A stretch of 64,000 nt of DNA from Vibrio azureus. Lineage in GTDB: Bacteria; Pseudomonadota; Gammaproteobacteria; Enterobacterales; Vibrionaceae. The stretch is from positions 1,798,001 through 1,862,000 of the forward strand of contig NZ_CP018616.1 in assembly GCF_002849855.1 (NCBI RefSeq). The letters are read 5' to 3'. The position numbers were made by a program, and so were the translations under genes. How positions within the stretch are numbered: the first letter of the stretch is position 1; each line of letters starts with the position of its first letter. The notes beneath the pieces are model-generated. The model worked only from the letters and a program-made list of their open reading frames with translations, did no database searches and was not told the DNA's origin. Positions 45,586 to 53,348 of this stretch are shown here, one piece after another.

Positions 45586-46039
45586 CTCATCCCCTTTTAA
45601 GCATGACGCAGCAGATGACAGTATAGGTTTTTTAATTTGGAAAATGACTACGCTGTGGCAAAGAAAATTGATTTTAGTATTAAAAAGATTTGGAATTACT
45701 CAAACTCAATTTGCCATTCTAGCTTCATTAAAGTGGTTTCAAGATAAAGAAAAATTAGCTACTCAAACTAATTTAGTTGAGCACACCAAGATTGATAAAA
45801 TGACACTATCGAAAGCAATTCGAAAGCTAGAGTTGAATGGTTTAGTCGAACGTTCCTCCTCAGTCCTTGATGCTCGAAATACTAATGTTCAATTAACAAC
45901 TGAAGGAGAAAATTTAATCGTTAAAGCTATCTTTGCTGTTGAAAATACTGATGACGATTTTTTTTCTTGCTTAACCGAGAGTCAACTTAAACACTATAAA
46001 TCCCTGACATCATTACTAATAAAAAGTAATACTTTATAA
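45578..46039 (+). CDS. MarR-family transcriptional regulator
   Basis: 153 residues from ATG 45578, with GAGGAG 5 nt upstream. Winged helix: ITQTQFAILASLKWFQ, recognition helix TKIDKMTLSKAIRKLELNGLV, wing RSSSVLDARNTNVQLTTEGE (the DxRxxxxxLT signature). As in other MarR proteins, it would repress its own operon at the 37-bp palindrome and release it on ligand binding. Overlaps the SRPBCC gene. Confidence 0.88.
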   Translation: MSNSSPFKHDAADDSIGFLIWKMTTLWQRKLILVLKRFGITQTQFAILASLKWFQDKEKLATQTNLVEHTKIDKMTLSKAIRKLELNGLVERSSSVLDARNTNVQLTTEGENLIVKAIFAVENTDDDFFSCLTESQLKHYKSLTSLLIKSNTL

Positions 46040-46077
46040 AATAGCAGCTCATATAAAAACATTGTATAGGAGGTACC

Positions 46078-46584
46078 TTGAAGAAATTTTGGTGTGGTGT
46101 TGTTTCTCGTGAGCACATTAAGTTAGGAGTAGCTGGAGGGTTTTGCCAAGTATGCCATGGTAAATCGGCCCCTTTGAATAGAATGTCAGTTGGTGACGGG
46201 ATCGTTTTTTACTCACCCACGCTTGAATTCAAGGGTAAGGAAAAATGTCAGAAGTTTACAGCCATTGGTCAAGTTACAGGAGAAGGTAGCTATAAGTTTC
46301 AAATGACGCCAAACTTCGTTCCATACCGCAGAGATATTACATATATAAACGGCAAGGAAATAGCAATTCATCCAATGCTCGATCAGTTAGAATTTACCGC
46401 TGGCAATAGAAACTGGGGTTTTAAATTAAGGTCTGGTCACTTTGAGCTATCGCAGTACGATTTCCTTACTATAGGGCAGAGAATGTTGGGCCTTTCTACA
46501 TTGACTGAGGTCTTTAACTTGTATGGTGGGACAGCATCAAATATTCCACATCAGGGTGAATTATGGAATGATCTAAACCTGTAA
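46078..46584 (+). CDS. EVE-domain protein
   Basis: 168 residues, TTG start at 46078 with GGAGGT 4 nt upstream. MKKFWCGVVSREHIKLGVAG begins the fold; NRMSVGDGIVFYSP and FTAIGQVTGEGSY and the end FRRDITY-type strands match the EVE (PUA-like) domain, which reads modified bases in DNA or RNA. EVE proteins are frequent in restriction and defence loci, but no partner nuclease is visible here. It follows MarR by 38 bp and may be in its operon. Confidence 0.75.
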   Translation: MKKFWCGVVSREHIKLGVAGGFCQVCHGKSAPLNRMSVGDGIVFYSPTLEFKGKEKCQKFTAIGQVTGEGSYKFQMTPNFVPYRRDITYINGKEIAIHPMLDQLEFTAGNRNWGFKLRSGHFELSQYDFLTIGQRMLGLSTLTEVFNLYGGTASNIPHQGELWNDLNL

Positions 46585-46624
46585 ACCTAGACACCGAGCA
46601 AAGAGACAAATGATACAAAAACTC

Positions 46625-46654
46625 TCAAAAATCGGTGTTCATTACTCCTATTAT
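46625..46654. repeat. Repeat A2 (30 bp)
   Basis: Same 30-bp sequence as A1 with one mismatch, 41 bp after the EVE stop. On the minus strand it reads AGGAGTA ATG AAC ACC then a stop after five codons, a perfect ribosome site with a five-codon frame. Confidence 0.85.
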
Positions 46655-46794
46655 ATAAACACGATCCAGTTACTTCCTATAAAGCCTGTTGAGTAATTCA
46701 TAGGAAGCAATTGGTGCAATCATTTGAGTTTTTGTGAGTACAGGTGTTAGATTAGAGCTAATAATTCAACCTAAGAAGTTCTTGGACATAAATG

Positions 46795-46817
46795 AGCTAG
46801 CAAAGATGCTAGCTTTT
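46795..46817 (+). terminator. Terminator of the EVE gene
   Basis: AGCTAGC and GCTAGCT pair around AAAGAT and are followed by TTT. Confidence 0.5.
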
Positions 46818-46833
46818 GAACTACAAGGCAATG

Positions 46834-46953
46834 TTAAGCAAATACCCGTAAGCGGTGACCATCTGGGTCTAATGCAACAAAGTTAATGCCATATACATAA
46901 TGGGGTATAGTCGTGATCTCGCATGCGACACGCCTCTGGACAATTTTTATTTG
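46834..46953 (-). pseudogene. Truncated VOC (glyoxalase/bleomycin-resistance) gene remnant
   Basis: On the minus strand the frame ending at 46834 reads QIKIVQRRVACEITT, then IPHYVYGINFVALDPDGHRL, ending RVFA and stop. The NFVALDPDGHRLRVF end is the typical last strand of VOC-fold proteins. The upstream part and start are missing, and a terminator hairpin abuts it. A decayed gene. Confidence 0.65.
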
Positions 46954-46964
46954 CGAACATGCGG

Positions 46965-46996
46965 AAAAGCCCAAAGTTATTAGCTTTGGGCTTTTC
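46965..46996 (-). terminator. Terminator of the YjaB-like acetyltransferase gene
   Basis: AAAAGCCCAAAG and CTTTGGGCTTTT arms around a 7-nt loop, 33 bp downstream of the stop on the minus strand. Confidence 0.85.
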
Positions 46997-47028
46997 TTCT
47001 AGCAAACTTGGTTCCGACAAACCGAGCT

Positions 47029-47460
47029 TTAAAGTGTCATATGCAGAATTGGAAAAGGTTTTCCCATATCATCAAGTGGCGAGCGAGAAACAACTTTGAA
47101 ACCCATATGCTCGTAGAAGCCTACTGCCTGTGGATTTTGTTCGTTGACATCGACTTTGATTACGCTTAACTGCTCTATTGCGTATTGTAGTAGCAATTTA
47201 CCAATTCCGTGACCTCTTGCCTCGTTTAGGATGAAAAGCATCTCAATCTTTGACTCGTGGATACCTACGAAACCTTGAATTGAACCGCTTTCATTTTTCA
47301 CACATCTTAACGTAACAGCAGGAAAAGCCTGCTCAATGATAATTGGTTTAAAAAACTCAATATCTTCTTCTGTTATGAAGTCATGAGTTGCTCGGACTGA
47401 ATTTTCCCAAACACTAAGCATTTCTGCGTAATTTTCAGGAAGCACATTTTCTACAATCAT
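47029..47460 (-). CDS. GNAT acetyltransferase, YjaB-like
   Basis: 143 residues. It resembles E. coli YjaB: NSVRATHDFI near the start, the acetyl-CoA loop ARGHGIGKLLL (RxxGxG), VNEQNPQAVGFYEHMGF and SPLDDMGKPFPIL. YjaB is a cytoplasmic N-acetyltransferase with unclear substrate. Start ATG 47460 follows a weak site. Same strand as the next GNAT gene but 190 bp apart. Confidence 0.82.
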   Translation of the reverse strand: MIVENVLPENYAEMLSVWENSVRATHDFITEEDIEFFKPIIIEQAFPAVTLRCVKNESGSIQGFVGIHESKIEMLFILNEARGHGIGKLLLQYAIEQLSVIKVDVNEQNPQAVGFYEHMGFKVVSRSPLDDMGKPFPILHMTL

Positions 47461-47653
47461 TGGATTTTCTCTAAGGTTGACTGAAATTCATGTGCAGCCG
47501 CGAGAAAGCATTTTACCGACAAATTATGTGGACGTCCATTTAGTATCGACGTTACTTTTGTTTAAGGAAAGAACAACAATTAGCACTCAGATGTATAGAA
47601 GGCTAACACAGAATGTGGCATTAGAGTATCTGCCCATCTTTCATTCCAATTTG

Positions 47654-48199
47654 TTATGCGTAATTTTTGACGCATTTTGTCATTGCTGTTTCTGAGACAG
47701 ACAAACCGTCGATTCTATATTGATCTCTGAACTCTCCAACAACATTGAACCCTGCTTTTAGGTAGAGGTTCTTTGCTGGGAAATTATCTGATAATACACA
47801 AAGATCAAGCCAGTCAATTTCAGCTTTTTCTTGGCAAAAATTTATAACAGCATCAATGAGCCTTTGACCAAGACCTTGCTTCCGGCAAGAAACATCTACG
47901 CCCATACCAAGTAGAACTCGATGCGAACGGCTTTCATCACTGTGGTGGCGAAGATCAATATGACCTTTGATACTTCCAGAGGTGTCTTTTACAACCCAGA
48001 GTTTTCTCCAGCCTAAATCGCCAAACTGATGGGAAAAACCTTGGATGAACCTATCTTTTGTTGCTTCTGGAATTTCACTTTGCTCTCTGGACATTGGCTG
48101 GAAAAGAGGAACCTCACCATTACCATTTTCAAACAGCTGATTTTCAAGATACGCAAAGAATGAATCTAAATCCGATTTTTCTGCTTCTACAATTTCCAT
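47654..48199 (-). CDS. GNAT acetyltransferase
   Basis: 181 residues. The acetyl-CoA motif is CRKQGLGQRLIDAVI, preceded by the beta strand VLLGMGVDVS and followed by LCVLSDNFPAKNLYLKAGF and the GEF strand. The substrate is unknown; it is not close to the aminoglycoside or peptide-alanine groups. ATG at 48199 is preceded by AGAATATTAG. A lone gene between repeats, in the accessory patch. Confidence 0.8.
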   Translation of the reverse strand: MEIVEAEKSDLDSFFAYLENQLFENGNGEVPLFQPMSREQSEIPEATKDRFIQGFSHQFGDLGWRKLWVVKDTSGSIKGHIDLRHHSDESRSHRVLLGMGVDVSCRKQGLGQRLIDAVINFCQEKAEIDWLDLCVLSDNFPAKNLYLKAGFNVVGEFRDQYRIDGLSVSETAMTKCVKNYA

Positions 48200-48720
48200 C
48201 TAATATTCTGTACTCCATCGATTACACATAACGCTTATTAGACGATAAATTGTCGTCTTTCATCCTTCAATAATGCAGCCTTTTTTATATTGGCTCAACT
48301 GATAATCAATAAGTTATGCCACATGAAGGGAAATGAGGCTGCAAGATTTCGCCTAATGACGAGAATGAACAGTTATCAACTCAATCGAATAAGTTTTAGT
48401 AGGGTAAACGCACGCCCTCTCAATTGTGTGAACATTTAACCTAAATGTTTTCGGGGCAACACTTATCCGGCTTGATGAGAGTCGACTAAAAACGCTTGAA
48501 TCATTGTCTCTGGAGTCTTGATATACAACGTCTCTGGCTATTTTTGCGACAAAGTCATCAATCGTGGAGCCATAAACGAACACACTCTTTTCGGGTAACA
48601 GATTACTGAGAAAGACATAGAGTATTACAATAGAACTATGCTAACGGCACACGATAAGATAAACACGAAAAATACTTTTGAAGACCAGCAAAGTTTCTTT
48701 ATTACGATAGCTGAAAATGA
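48200..48720. other. Gene-free stretch with repeat B2
   Basis: A GACGATAAATTGTCGTC palindrome at about 48242-48258 and repeat B2 at 48392-48461. No gene supported; open frames here overlap the tRNA terminator. Confidence 0.45.
48392..48461. repeat. Structured repeat B2
   Basis: Aligns without gaps to B1. Hairpin 1: AGGGT and GCCCT (a G-T wobble against B1's C-G). Hairpin 2: AACATTT and AAATGTT around 5 nt. The second stem differs in sequence from B1 but still pairs. Confidence 0.8.
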
Positions 48721-48750
48721 AAAAAGCCCTGACCAATTGGTCAGGGCTTC
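48721..48750 (-). terminator. Terminator of the tRNA operon
   Basis: A perfect palindrome, AAGCCCTGACCA with TGGTCAGGGCTT, followed on the minus strand by TTTTTTC. Confidence 0.9.
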
Positions 48751-48755
48751 TTATC

Positions 48756-48831
48756 TGGAGCGACACACGAGGTTCGAACTCGTGACCTCAACCTTGGCAA
48801 GGTTGCGCTCTACCAACTGAGCTAGTGTCGC
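48756..48831 (-). tRNA. tRNA-Gly (GCC), copy 2
   Basis: 76 nt on the minus strand: GCGACACTAGCTCAG at the 5' end, anticodon loop CTTGCCAAG, T-loop GAGTTCGAACCTC and encoded CCA. Identical to the tRNA at 49005. Confidence 0.97.
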
Positions 48832-48841
48832 ATGTTTGAGA

Positions 48842-48928
48842 TGGTGCCCCGGGCCGGACTTGAACCGGCACAACGCGAACGTCGAGGGATTTTAAATCCC
48901 TTGTGTCTACCAATTCCACCACCAGGGC
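48842..48928 (-). tRNA. tRNA-Leu (TAA)
   Basis: 87 nt on the minus strand with a long variable arm (TCGACGTTCGCGT), anticodon loop TTTAAAA and encoded CCA. Acceptor pairs GCCCTGG with CCGGGGC. Confidence 0.96.
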
Positions 48929-49004
48929 ACACAAATTTCTTTGCGATGCCTTTACTAGAAAAGTAAAACACCATCTGATACCGCCGAAGCCATATCATTT
49001 AATC

Positions 49005-49080
49005 TGGAGCGACACACGAGGTTCGAACTCGTGACCTCAACCTTGGCAAGGTTGCGCTCTACCAACTGAGCTAGTGTCGC
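49005..49080 (-). tRNA. tRNA-Gly (GCC), copy 1
   Basis: 76 nt, same sequence as the copy at 48756, anticodon GCC, encoded CCA. Confidence 0.97.
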
Positions 49081-49084
49081 AAGA

Positions 49085-49158
49085 TGGAGGCGCCTCCCGG
49101 AGTCGAACCGAGGTCCACGGATTTGCAATCCGCTGCATAGCCACTCTGCCAAGGCGCC
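49085..49158 (-). tRNA. tRNA-Cys (GCA)
   Basis: 74 nt on the minus strand: GGCGCCTTGGCAGAG 5' end, anticodon loop ATTGCAAAT, acceptor pair with GGCGCC, encoded CCA. First of four tRNAs in the cluster. E. coli also has Gly, Cys and Leu tRNAs beside pgsA. Confidence 0.97.
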
Positions 49159-49225
49159 TCAATGTAACCAAGCGATGCTTTAGTTACTTACCCTTTTGAG
49201 CTTATTGCTCTTGGGGACGGGATGC

Positions 49226-49253
49226 ATTCTACTGATTCGAAGGGCTGAGTCAA
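49226..49253 (-). promoter_or_regulatory. Sigma-70 promoter of the tRNA cluster
   Basis: On the minus strand -35 TTGACT (49248-49253), 16-bp spacer, -10 TAGAAT (49226-49231), then the GC-rich discriminator GCATCCCG expected of stringently controlled stable-RNA promoters. Confidence 0.85.
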
Positions 49254-49534
49254 CACTATTTTTATTTTTTTAAAGCGTTTGAACACAAAACATCCAAAAA
49301 GCGTTAAATTGATTAGTTTCAATACAAAAAAAGACTCAAATATCCTTGTTTATCTTAAAAGGTGGGCTGTATGTGTAGCATAACTAAGCCTACTGCACCG
49401 CTACAAAGCCGTAGATGACCTTAAAAAAACGCGCAAAGTTACATTTCGCATAGCAAACCTTGATTTAAGTCACATTTAATAACTCATCCAAGCACCTAAT
49501 GGCAAATATATACCCATGACGTTTTTGGAAACAT
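49254..49534. other. Stretch between the tRNA promoter and pgsA terminator
   Basis: AT-rich upstream of the tRNA promoter. No gene, clear repeat or RNA seen. Confidence 0.4.
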
Positions 49535-49561
49535 AAAAAAGCAGGCTTGATGCCTGCTTCT
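49535..49561 (-). terminator. Terminator of the uvrY-uvrC-pgsA operon
   Basis: On the minus strand AAGCAGGC and GCCTGCTT pair around 5 nt, followed by TTTTATG. Confidence 0.85.
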
Positions 49562-49613
49562 ATCATTCAGTTTGGTCTGTAGGTTACAAAATACCTACTT
49601 GAGGCACACTATG

Positions 49614-50171
49614 CTACTGATGCTCTTCACTCAGTAAGTCATTTTTTGCTGCCGCTAAATACTGCACCATAGACCAGTATGTTAAGAATGTTGCGATGTA
49701 TAGTGAACCAAAGCCGATCCATACCATCCAATCATCATAACGCCAAATCAGTACCCACAAAGCAAACATTTGTGCCAGTGTCTTCACCTTACCTATCCAC
49801 GAGACAGCCACACTAGCACGCTTGCCAATTTCAGCCATCCACTCTCTCAACGCGGAAATGATAATTTCTCGAGCAATCATCGTGACTGCAGGGATGGTTA
49901 CCCAAATCGAGTGGTAATGCTCGGTAATAAGAATCAACGCTGTTGCGACTAGAACTTTATCCGCGACGGGGTCAATGAAAGCGCCAAAGCGAGAGGTCTG
50001 CCCAAGTTTGCGAGCTAGCATGCCATCGAGCCAATCAGTAAAGCCCGCAACCCAAAACACCATGGCTGAAGCAAAAGGTGCCCAAGAATAGGGTAAATAG
50101 AACACAACCACAAAGACTGGGATTAAGAACAGTCTCAGCAGAGATAGAATGTTAGGGATATTCAAGCGCAT
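49614..50171 (-). CDS. pgsA: CDP-diacylglycerol-glycerol-3-phosphate phosphatidyltransferase
   Basis: 185 residues with hydrophobic segments at about 5-25, 30-45, 85-110 and 145-172. The CDP-alcohol phosphotransferase motif is in [18 protein letters not shown] and FIDPVADK. It forms phosphatidylglycerol phosphate in the inner membrane, the committed step to anionic phospholipids. It follows uvrC by 46 bp, the usual gamma-proteobacterial order. Confidence 0.95.
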   Translation of the reverse strand: MRLNIPNILSLLRLFLIPVFVVVFYLPYSWAPFASAMVFWVAGFTDWLDGMLARKLGQTSRFGAFIDPVADKVLVATALILITEHYHSIWVTIPAVTMIAREIIISALREWMAEIGKRASVAVSWIGKVKTLAQMFALWVLIWRYDDWMVWIGFGSLYIATFLTYWSMVQYLAAAKNDLLSEEHQ

Positions 50172-50217
50172 TTCATTATTCTCTTAAACATTACGTCATA
50201 ATGTTGCGGGATTTTCT

Positions 50218-52050
50218 TTATTGTTTCAATGCTTGGAAAATAATTTCTGCCAAAGAGTGACTAATTCCTGGCACTTTGGCGATTTCTTCAACACTTGCAC
50301 GCTTAAGTTCTTGAAGGCCTCCCATATATTTCAGCAAAGCTTGCCGACGTTTAGGCCCCACACCTTCAATCCCCTCTAGTACACTAGTACGTCGAGTTTT
50401 ACCTCGCTTCGCTCTATGTCCTGCAATTGCGTGATTATGACTTTCATCACGAATATGCTGCATCAAGTGCAATGCAGGTGCATCACTGGGCAAATTGAAC
50501 TCTTCACCATCAACCGTGATTAAAGTCTCCAAACCGGGCTTTCGGGTGACACCTTTTGCAATGCCCATCATAGTAGGCCGCTTAGGCCAATCCGTCCAAT
50601 ATTGTGAGATGATCTCGTGAGCTCGATTGAGTTGACCTTTCCCACCATCGATAAAAATAATGTCGGGTATTTTTTCTACTTCCAATTGCTTTGAATAGCG
50701 TTTTTCTAGAGCTTGGCCCATTGCTGCATAGTCATCCCCTCCTGTAATACCGGTAATGTTATATCGCCGATACTCTTGTTTAACAGGGCCTTCATTATTG
50801 AAAACTACACAAGAAGCAATGGTACTTTCTCCCATGGTATGTGAAATATCAAAACATTCCATTCGAGAAATAGTCTCTTTCCCTAGAAGCTCTCTCAACG
50901 CTTTAAAACGCTGATTAATCGTCATTTTATGATTAATTTTGGCGGTTATTGCGGTCAAAGCATTCGTGTTTGCCAACTTCAAGTAACGACCTCGTGTGCC
51001 AGTTGGGGATGTATGGAATTGAATCTTCCTTCCCGCTACATCACTCAAGGCTTGCTGTAGAGCTTGAATTTGATCACCAAATTCCCGGCTTAATATGATC
51101 CGGGTTGGGATGGTTCTCGCTTCATTGTGGCTAAGGTAATACTGGGTAAGAAAACTATCAAAAACCTCTTCAGAGTCTGTATTTCTTGGAATCTTGGGGA
51201 AATGGCTACGGCTACCAAGCACTTGTCCCTGACGAATCATGAGAATATGAATACAGGCGATGCCATTTTCTTGAGCAAAACCCAACACATCCATATCATC
51301 CATGCTGTCCTCGGAGACAAACTGTTGTTCTTGGACACGTCGAATCGCTTGGATCTGATCTCGAAATTTAGCCGCATCTTCGAAGCGCAACTGTTGGCTG
51401 GCTGACTCCATTTTAGTGATGAGTTGTTCTAACACTTGCTGGTCTTTACCTTGCAAGAATAAGCGCACAAGCTCCACTAATTCAGCATAATCTTGGTCAG
51501 AAATCAGCGAACTGACACACGGGCCTGCACAGCGACCAATTTGATACATTAAACACGGCCGAGTGCGATTTGAATAGACGGTATCTTCACACTGGCGAAC
51601 TGGCAGAATTTTTTGTAATAAATGTAAGGTTTCTCGTACTGCTCTGGAGTCAGGATAAGGCCCAAAGTACTCGCCTTTACGTTTTTTAGCGCCACGATGC
51701 ATGGATAAGCGCGGGTGTTTATGCGCACTGATAAAAATGTACGGATAAGACTTATCATCCCGAAGCAAGACATTGTACTTGGGCAAATATTGCTTGATGT
51801 AATTGTGCTCTAGAATCAGAGCTTCTGTTTCTGTGTGGGTAACCGTTACATCGATTTTAGCGATATGACTGACAAGCGCTCGCGTTTTTTCGCTATCAAC
51901 TTTTTTTCTGAAGTAACTGGTAAGACGCTTTTGTAAATCTTTGGCTTTCCCAACATAAATAACAACAGCATCAGCGTTATACATCCTGTAAACGCCGGGC
52001 TGATGAGTTACTGTTTTGAGAAAAGAAGCCGAATCGAAAGGAGGATTCAC
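50218..52050 (-). CDS. uvrC: Excinuclease ABC subunit C
   Basis: 610 residues from GTG 52050, GGAGGA 5-7 nt upstream. GIY-YIG nuclease ([20 protein letters not shown]) at residues 20-40; UVR motif near 205 ([20 protein letters not shown]); RNase H-like nuclease with EPV/D-type motifs around [12 protein letters not shown] and FIDGGKGQL; helix-hairpin-helix pair at the end ([28 protein letters not shown]). It makes both nicks in UvrABC repair. Two bp separate it from uvrY. Confidence 0.97.
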   Translation of the reverse strand: MNPPFDSASFLKTVTHQPGVYRMYNADAVVIYVGKAKDLQKRLTSYFRKKVDSEKTRALVSHIAKIDVTVTHTETEALILEHNYIKQYLPKYNVLLRDDKSYPYIFISAHKHPRLSMHRGAKKRKGEYFGPYPDSRAVRETLHLLQKILPVRQCEDTVYSNRTRPCLMYQIGRCAGPCVSSLISDQDYAELVELVRLFLQGKDQQVLEQLITKMESASQQLRFEDAAKFRDQIQAIRRVQEQQFVSEDSMDDMDVLGFAQENGIACIHILMIRQGQVLGSRSHFPKIPRNTDSEEVFDSFLTQYYLSHNEARTIPTRIILSREFGDQIQALQQALSDVAGRKIQFHTSPTGTRGRYLKLANTNALTAITAKINHKMTINQRFKALRELLGKETISRMECFDISHTMGESTIASCVVFNNEGPVKQEYRRYNITGITGGDDYAAMGQALEKRYSKQLEVEKIPDIIFIDGGKGQLNRAHEIISQYWTDWPKRPTMMGIAKGVTRKPGLETLITVDGEEFNLPSDAPALHLMQHIRDESHNHAIAGHRAKRGKTRRTSVLEGIEGVGPKRRQALLKYMGGLQELKRASVEEIAKVPGISHSLAEIIFQALKQ

Positions 52051-52051
52051 G

Positions 52052-52696
52052 CTAGAGAGTCTCGGCGTCTAACATCCCATGGCGAATGGCTAAGTGCGTT
52101 AACTCAACATCACCATTAATCCCCAATTTGCTAAATAAACGGTAACGATAACTATTGACCGTCTTAGGGCTTAAATTAAGTTGCTCAGAAATGTCCGTTA
52201 CTTTCTGACCTTTGGTAATCATCATCATGATCTGAAGCTCACGCTCTGAAAGATCCTTGAAGGGGTTTTCAGAAGATGATGAAAACTGACTCAACGCAAT
52301 TTGCTGAGCAATTTCTGGCGAGATATAACGCTGACCACTATTCACAACTCGAATGGCGTTCACCATCTCATCTGGGCAAGCTCCTTTAGTCAGGTAGCCT
52401 GATGCTCCAGCTTGCATAACTTTAGTCGGAAAAGGATTTTCTGTATGTACCGTCAAAACAATAATTTTAACATCAGGGCTCATACGTAAAATCTTCTTGG
52501 TGGCTTCCAGTCCACCGATACCCGGCATATTCATATCCATTAAAATGACATCAGCATGATTATTGCGACACCATTTCACAGCTTCTTCACCGCTGTCAGC
52601 TACCCCTGCTACATTCATTCCACGGACGTCTTCAATGATACGTCTTATCCCTGTGCGAACCAGCTCGTGATCATCTACAAGGAAAACATTTATCAA
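52052..52696 (-). CDS. varA: Response regulator VarA/UvrY/GacA (NarL/FixJ family)
   Basis: 214 residues with a TTG start at 52696; GGAG is 8 nt upstream and the protein then begins [15 protein letters not shown] like its homologues, whereas the open frame to 52786 adds 30 unlikely residues. Receiver domain: VFLVDDHE acidic pair, phospho-Asp in [10 protein letters not shown], Thr/Lys positions in VLTVH and YLTKGA. LuxR-type [18 protein letters not shown] and [14 protein letters not shown]. Partner of the BarA/VarS kinase, driving Csr small RNAs. Cotranscribed with uvrC. Confidence 0.93.
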   Translation of the reverse strand: MINVFLVDDHELVRTGIRRIIEDVRGMNVAGVADSGEEAVKWCRNNHADVILMDMNMPGIGGLEATKKILRMSPDVKIIVLTVHTENPFPTKVMQAGASGYLTKGACPDEMVNAIRVVNSGQRYISPEIAQQIALSQFSSSSENPFKDLSERELQIMMMITKGQKVTDISEQLNLSPKTVNSYRYRLFSKLGINGDVELTHLAIRHGMLDAETL

Positions 52697-53212
52697 ACTT
52701 GTATCTCCACACTTAGTATTGGCCCGGTTTCCACATTGCAAACAACCAATGTGAATTTCGGTACGGGTGCCCATATAATAATACAATAGGCAAAAATTTG
52801 CTCACTATGAATATGTGCTGAAACACAAAGTTTAGCAAGAATTAATTCACAGTCTGAGCGTTTGATCATCTAGCAATAATGACCGTCTCCCAATAGATAG
52901 AAACTAACATTATAATCTCCTACAAATCAAGTAACTAAGTTTCATATTGCCTAGCAATGCACACTATAAATTGAAAGTGAGTACTTTATGCACAGTAAGA
53001 AGTTGCCAGAGCGTTAGGATTCTTGGATATAAGGCTGATTTGGTAAAACATTGAGTTTTGCGGAGCAATACTCTGAATAAAACAATCTCGTTTTGCTGCA
53101 TTTTACTCGTCAGCTCATCGGTAGTTAATGATAGAATACATCAGATAGTTCCCCCAAAGGGTTCGCGATTCTCGTTTATGCTTTGTTATCATTCTATGCT
53201 TTGCTTAAAGTG
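52697..53212. other. Gene-free stretch between varA and polB
   Basis: Holds a TATAAT on the plus strand near 52909 with no clear -35. No LexA palindrome (CTGT-N8-ACAG) is seen, though polB is SOS-controlled in E. coli. No gene seen. Confidence 0.45.
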
Positions 53213-53245
53213 TATACCCAAGTGACTTCAAGATGCTTGGGTATA
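53213..53245. repeat. Dispersed palindromic element, short form
   Basis: TATACCCAA and TTGGGTATA arms with GTGACTTCAAGATGC between. Arms are perfect over nine bases. Confidence 0.85.
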
Positions 53246-53348
53246 TTTTCTTAAAATAATTGAGTGACGTACATTCTTTCTCGCCTAAATGATATTACGT
53301 CGAACAAAATTTTACTGCGAAAGAGCAACAAATCTTAGGAGCTCTCTT

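Noticed and set aside
42425..48470. Integron cassette array (single small genes, GCATAAC/GTTATG words near gene ends, a GACGATAAATTGTCGTC palindrome)
   Set aside because: Genes face both ways, no pair of attC-like core sites with matching inverted arms could be found, and no integrase is present. Repeats A and B do not have attC layout.
48638..49152. Two open frames across the tRNA cluster
   Set aside because: They read through tRNA genes and the terminator, and their peptides are translated tRNA sequence.
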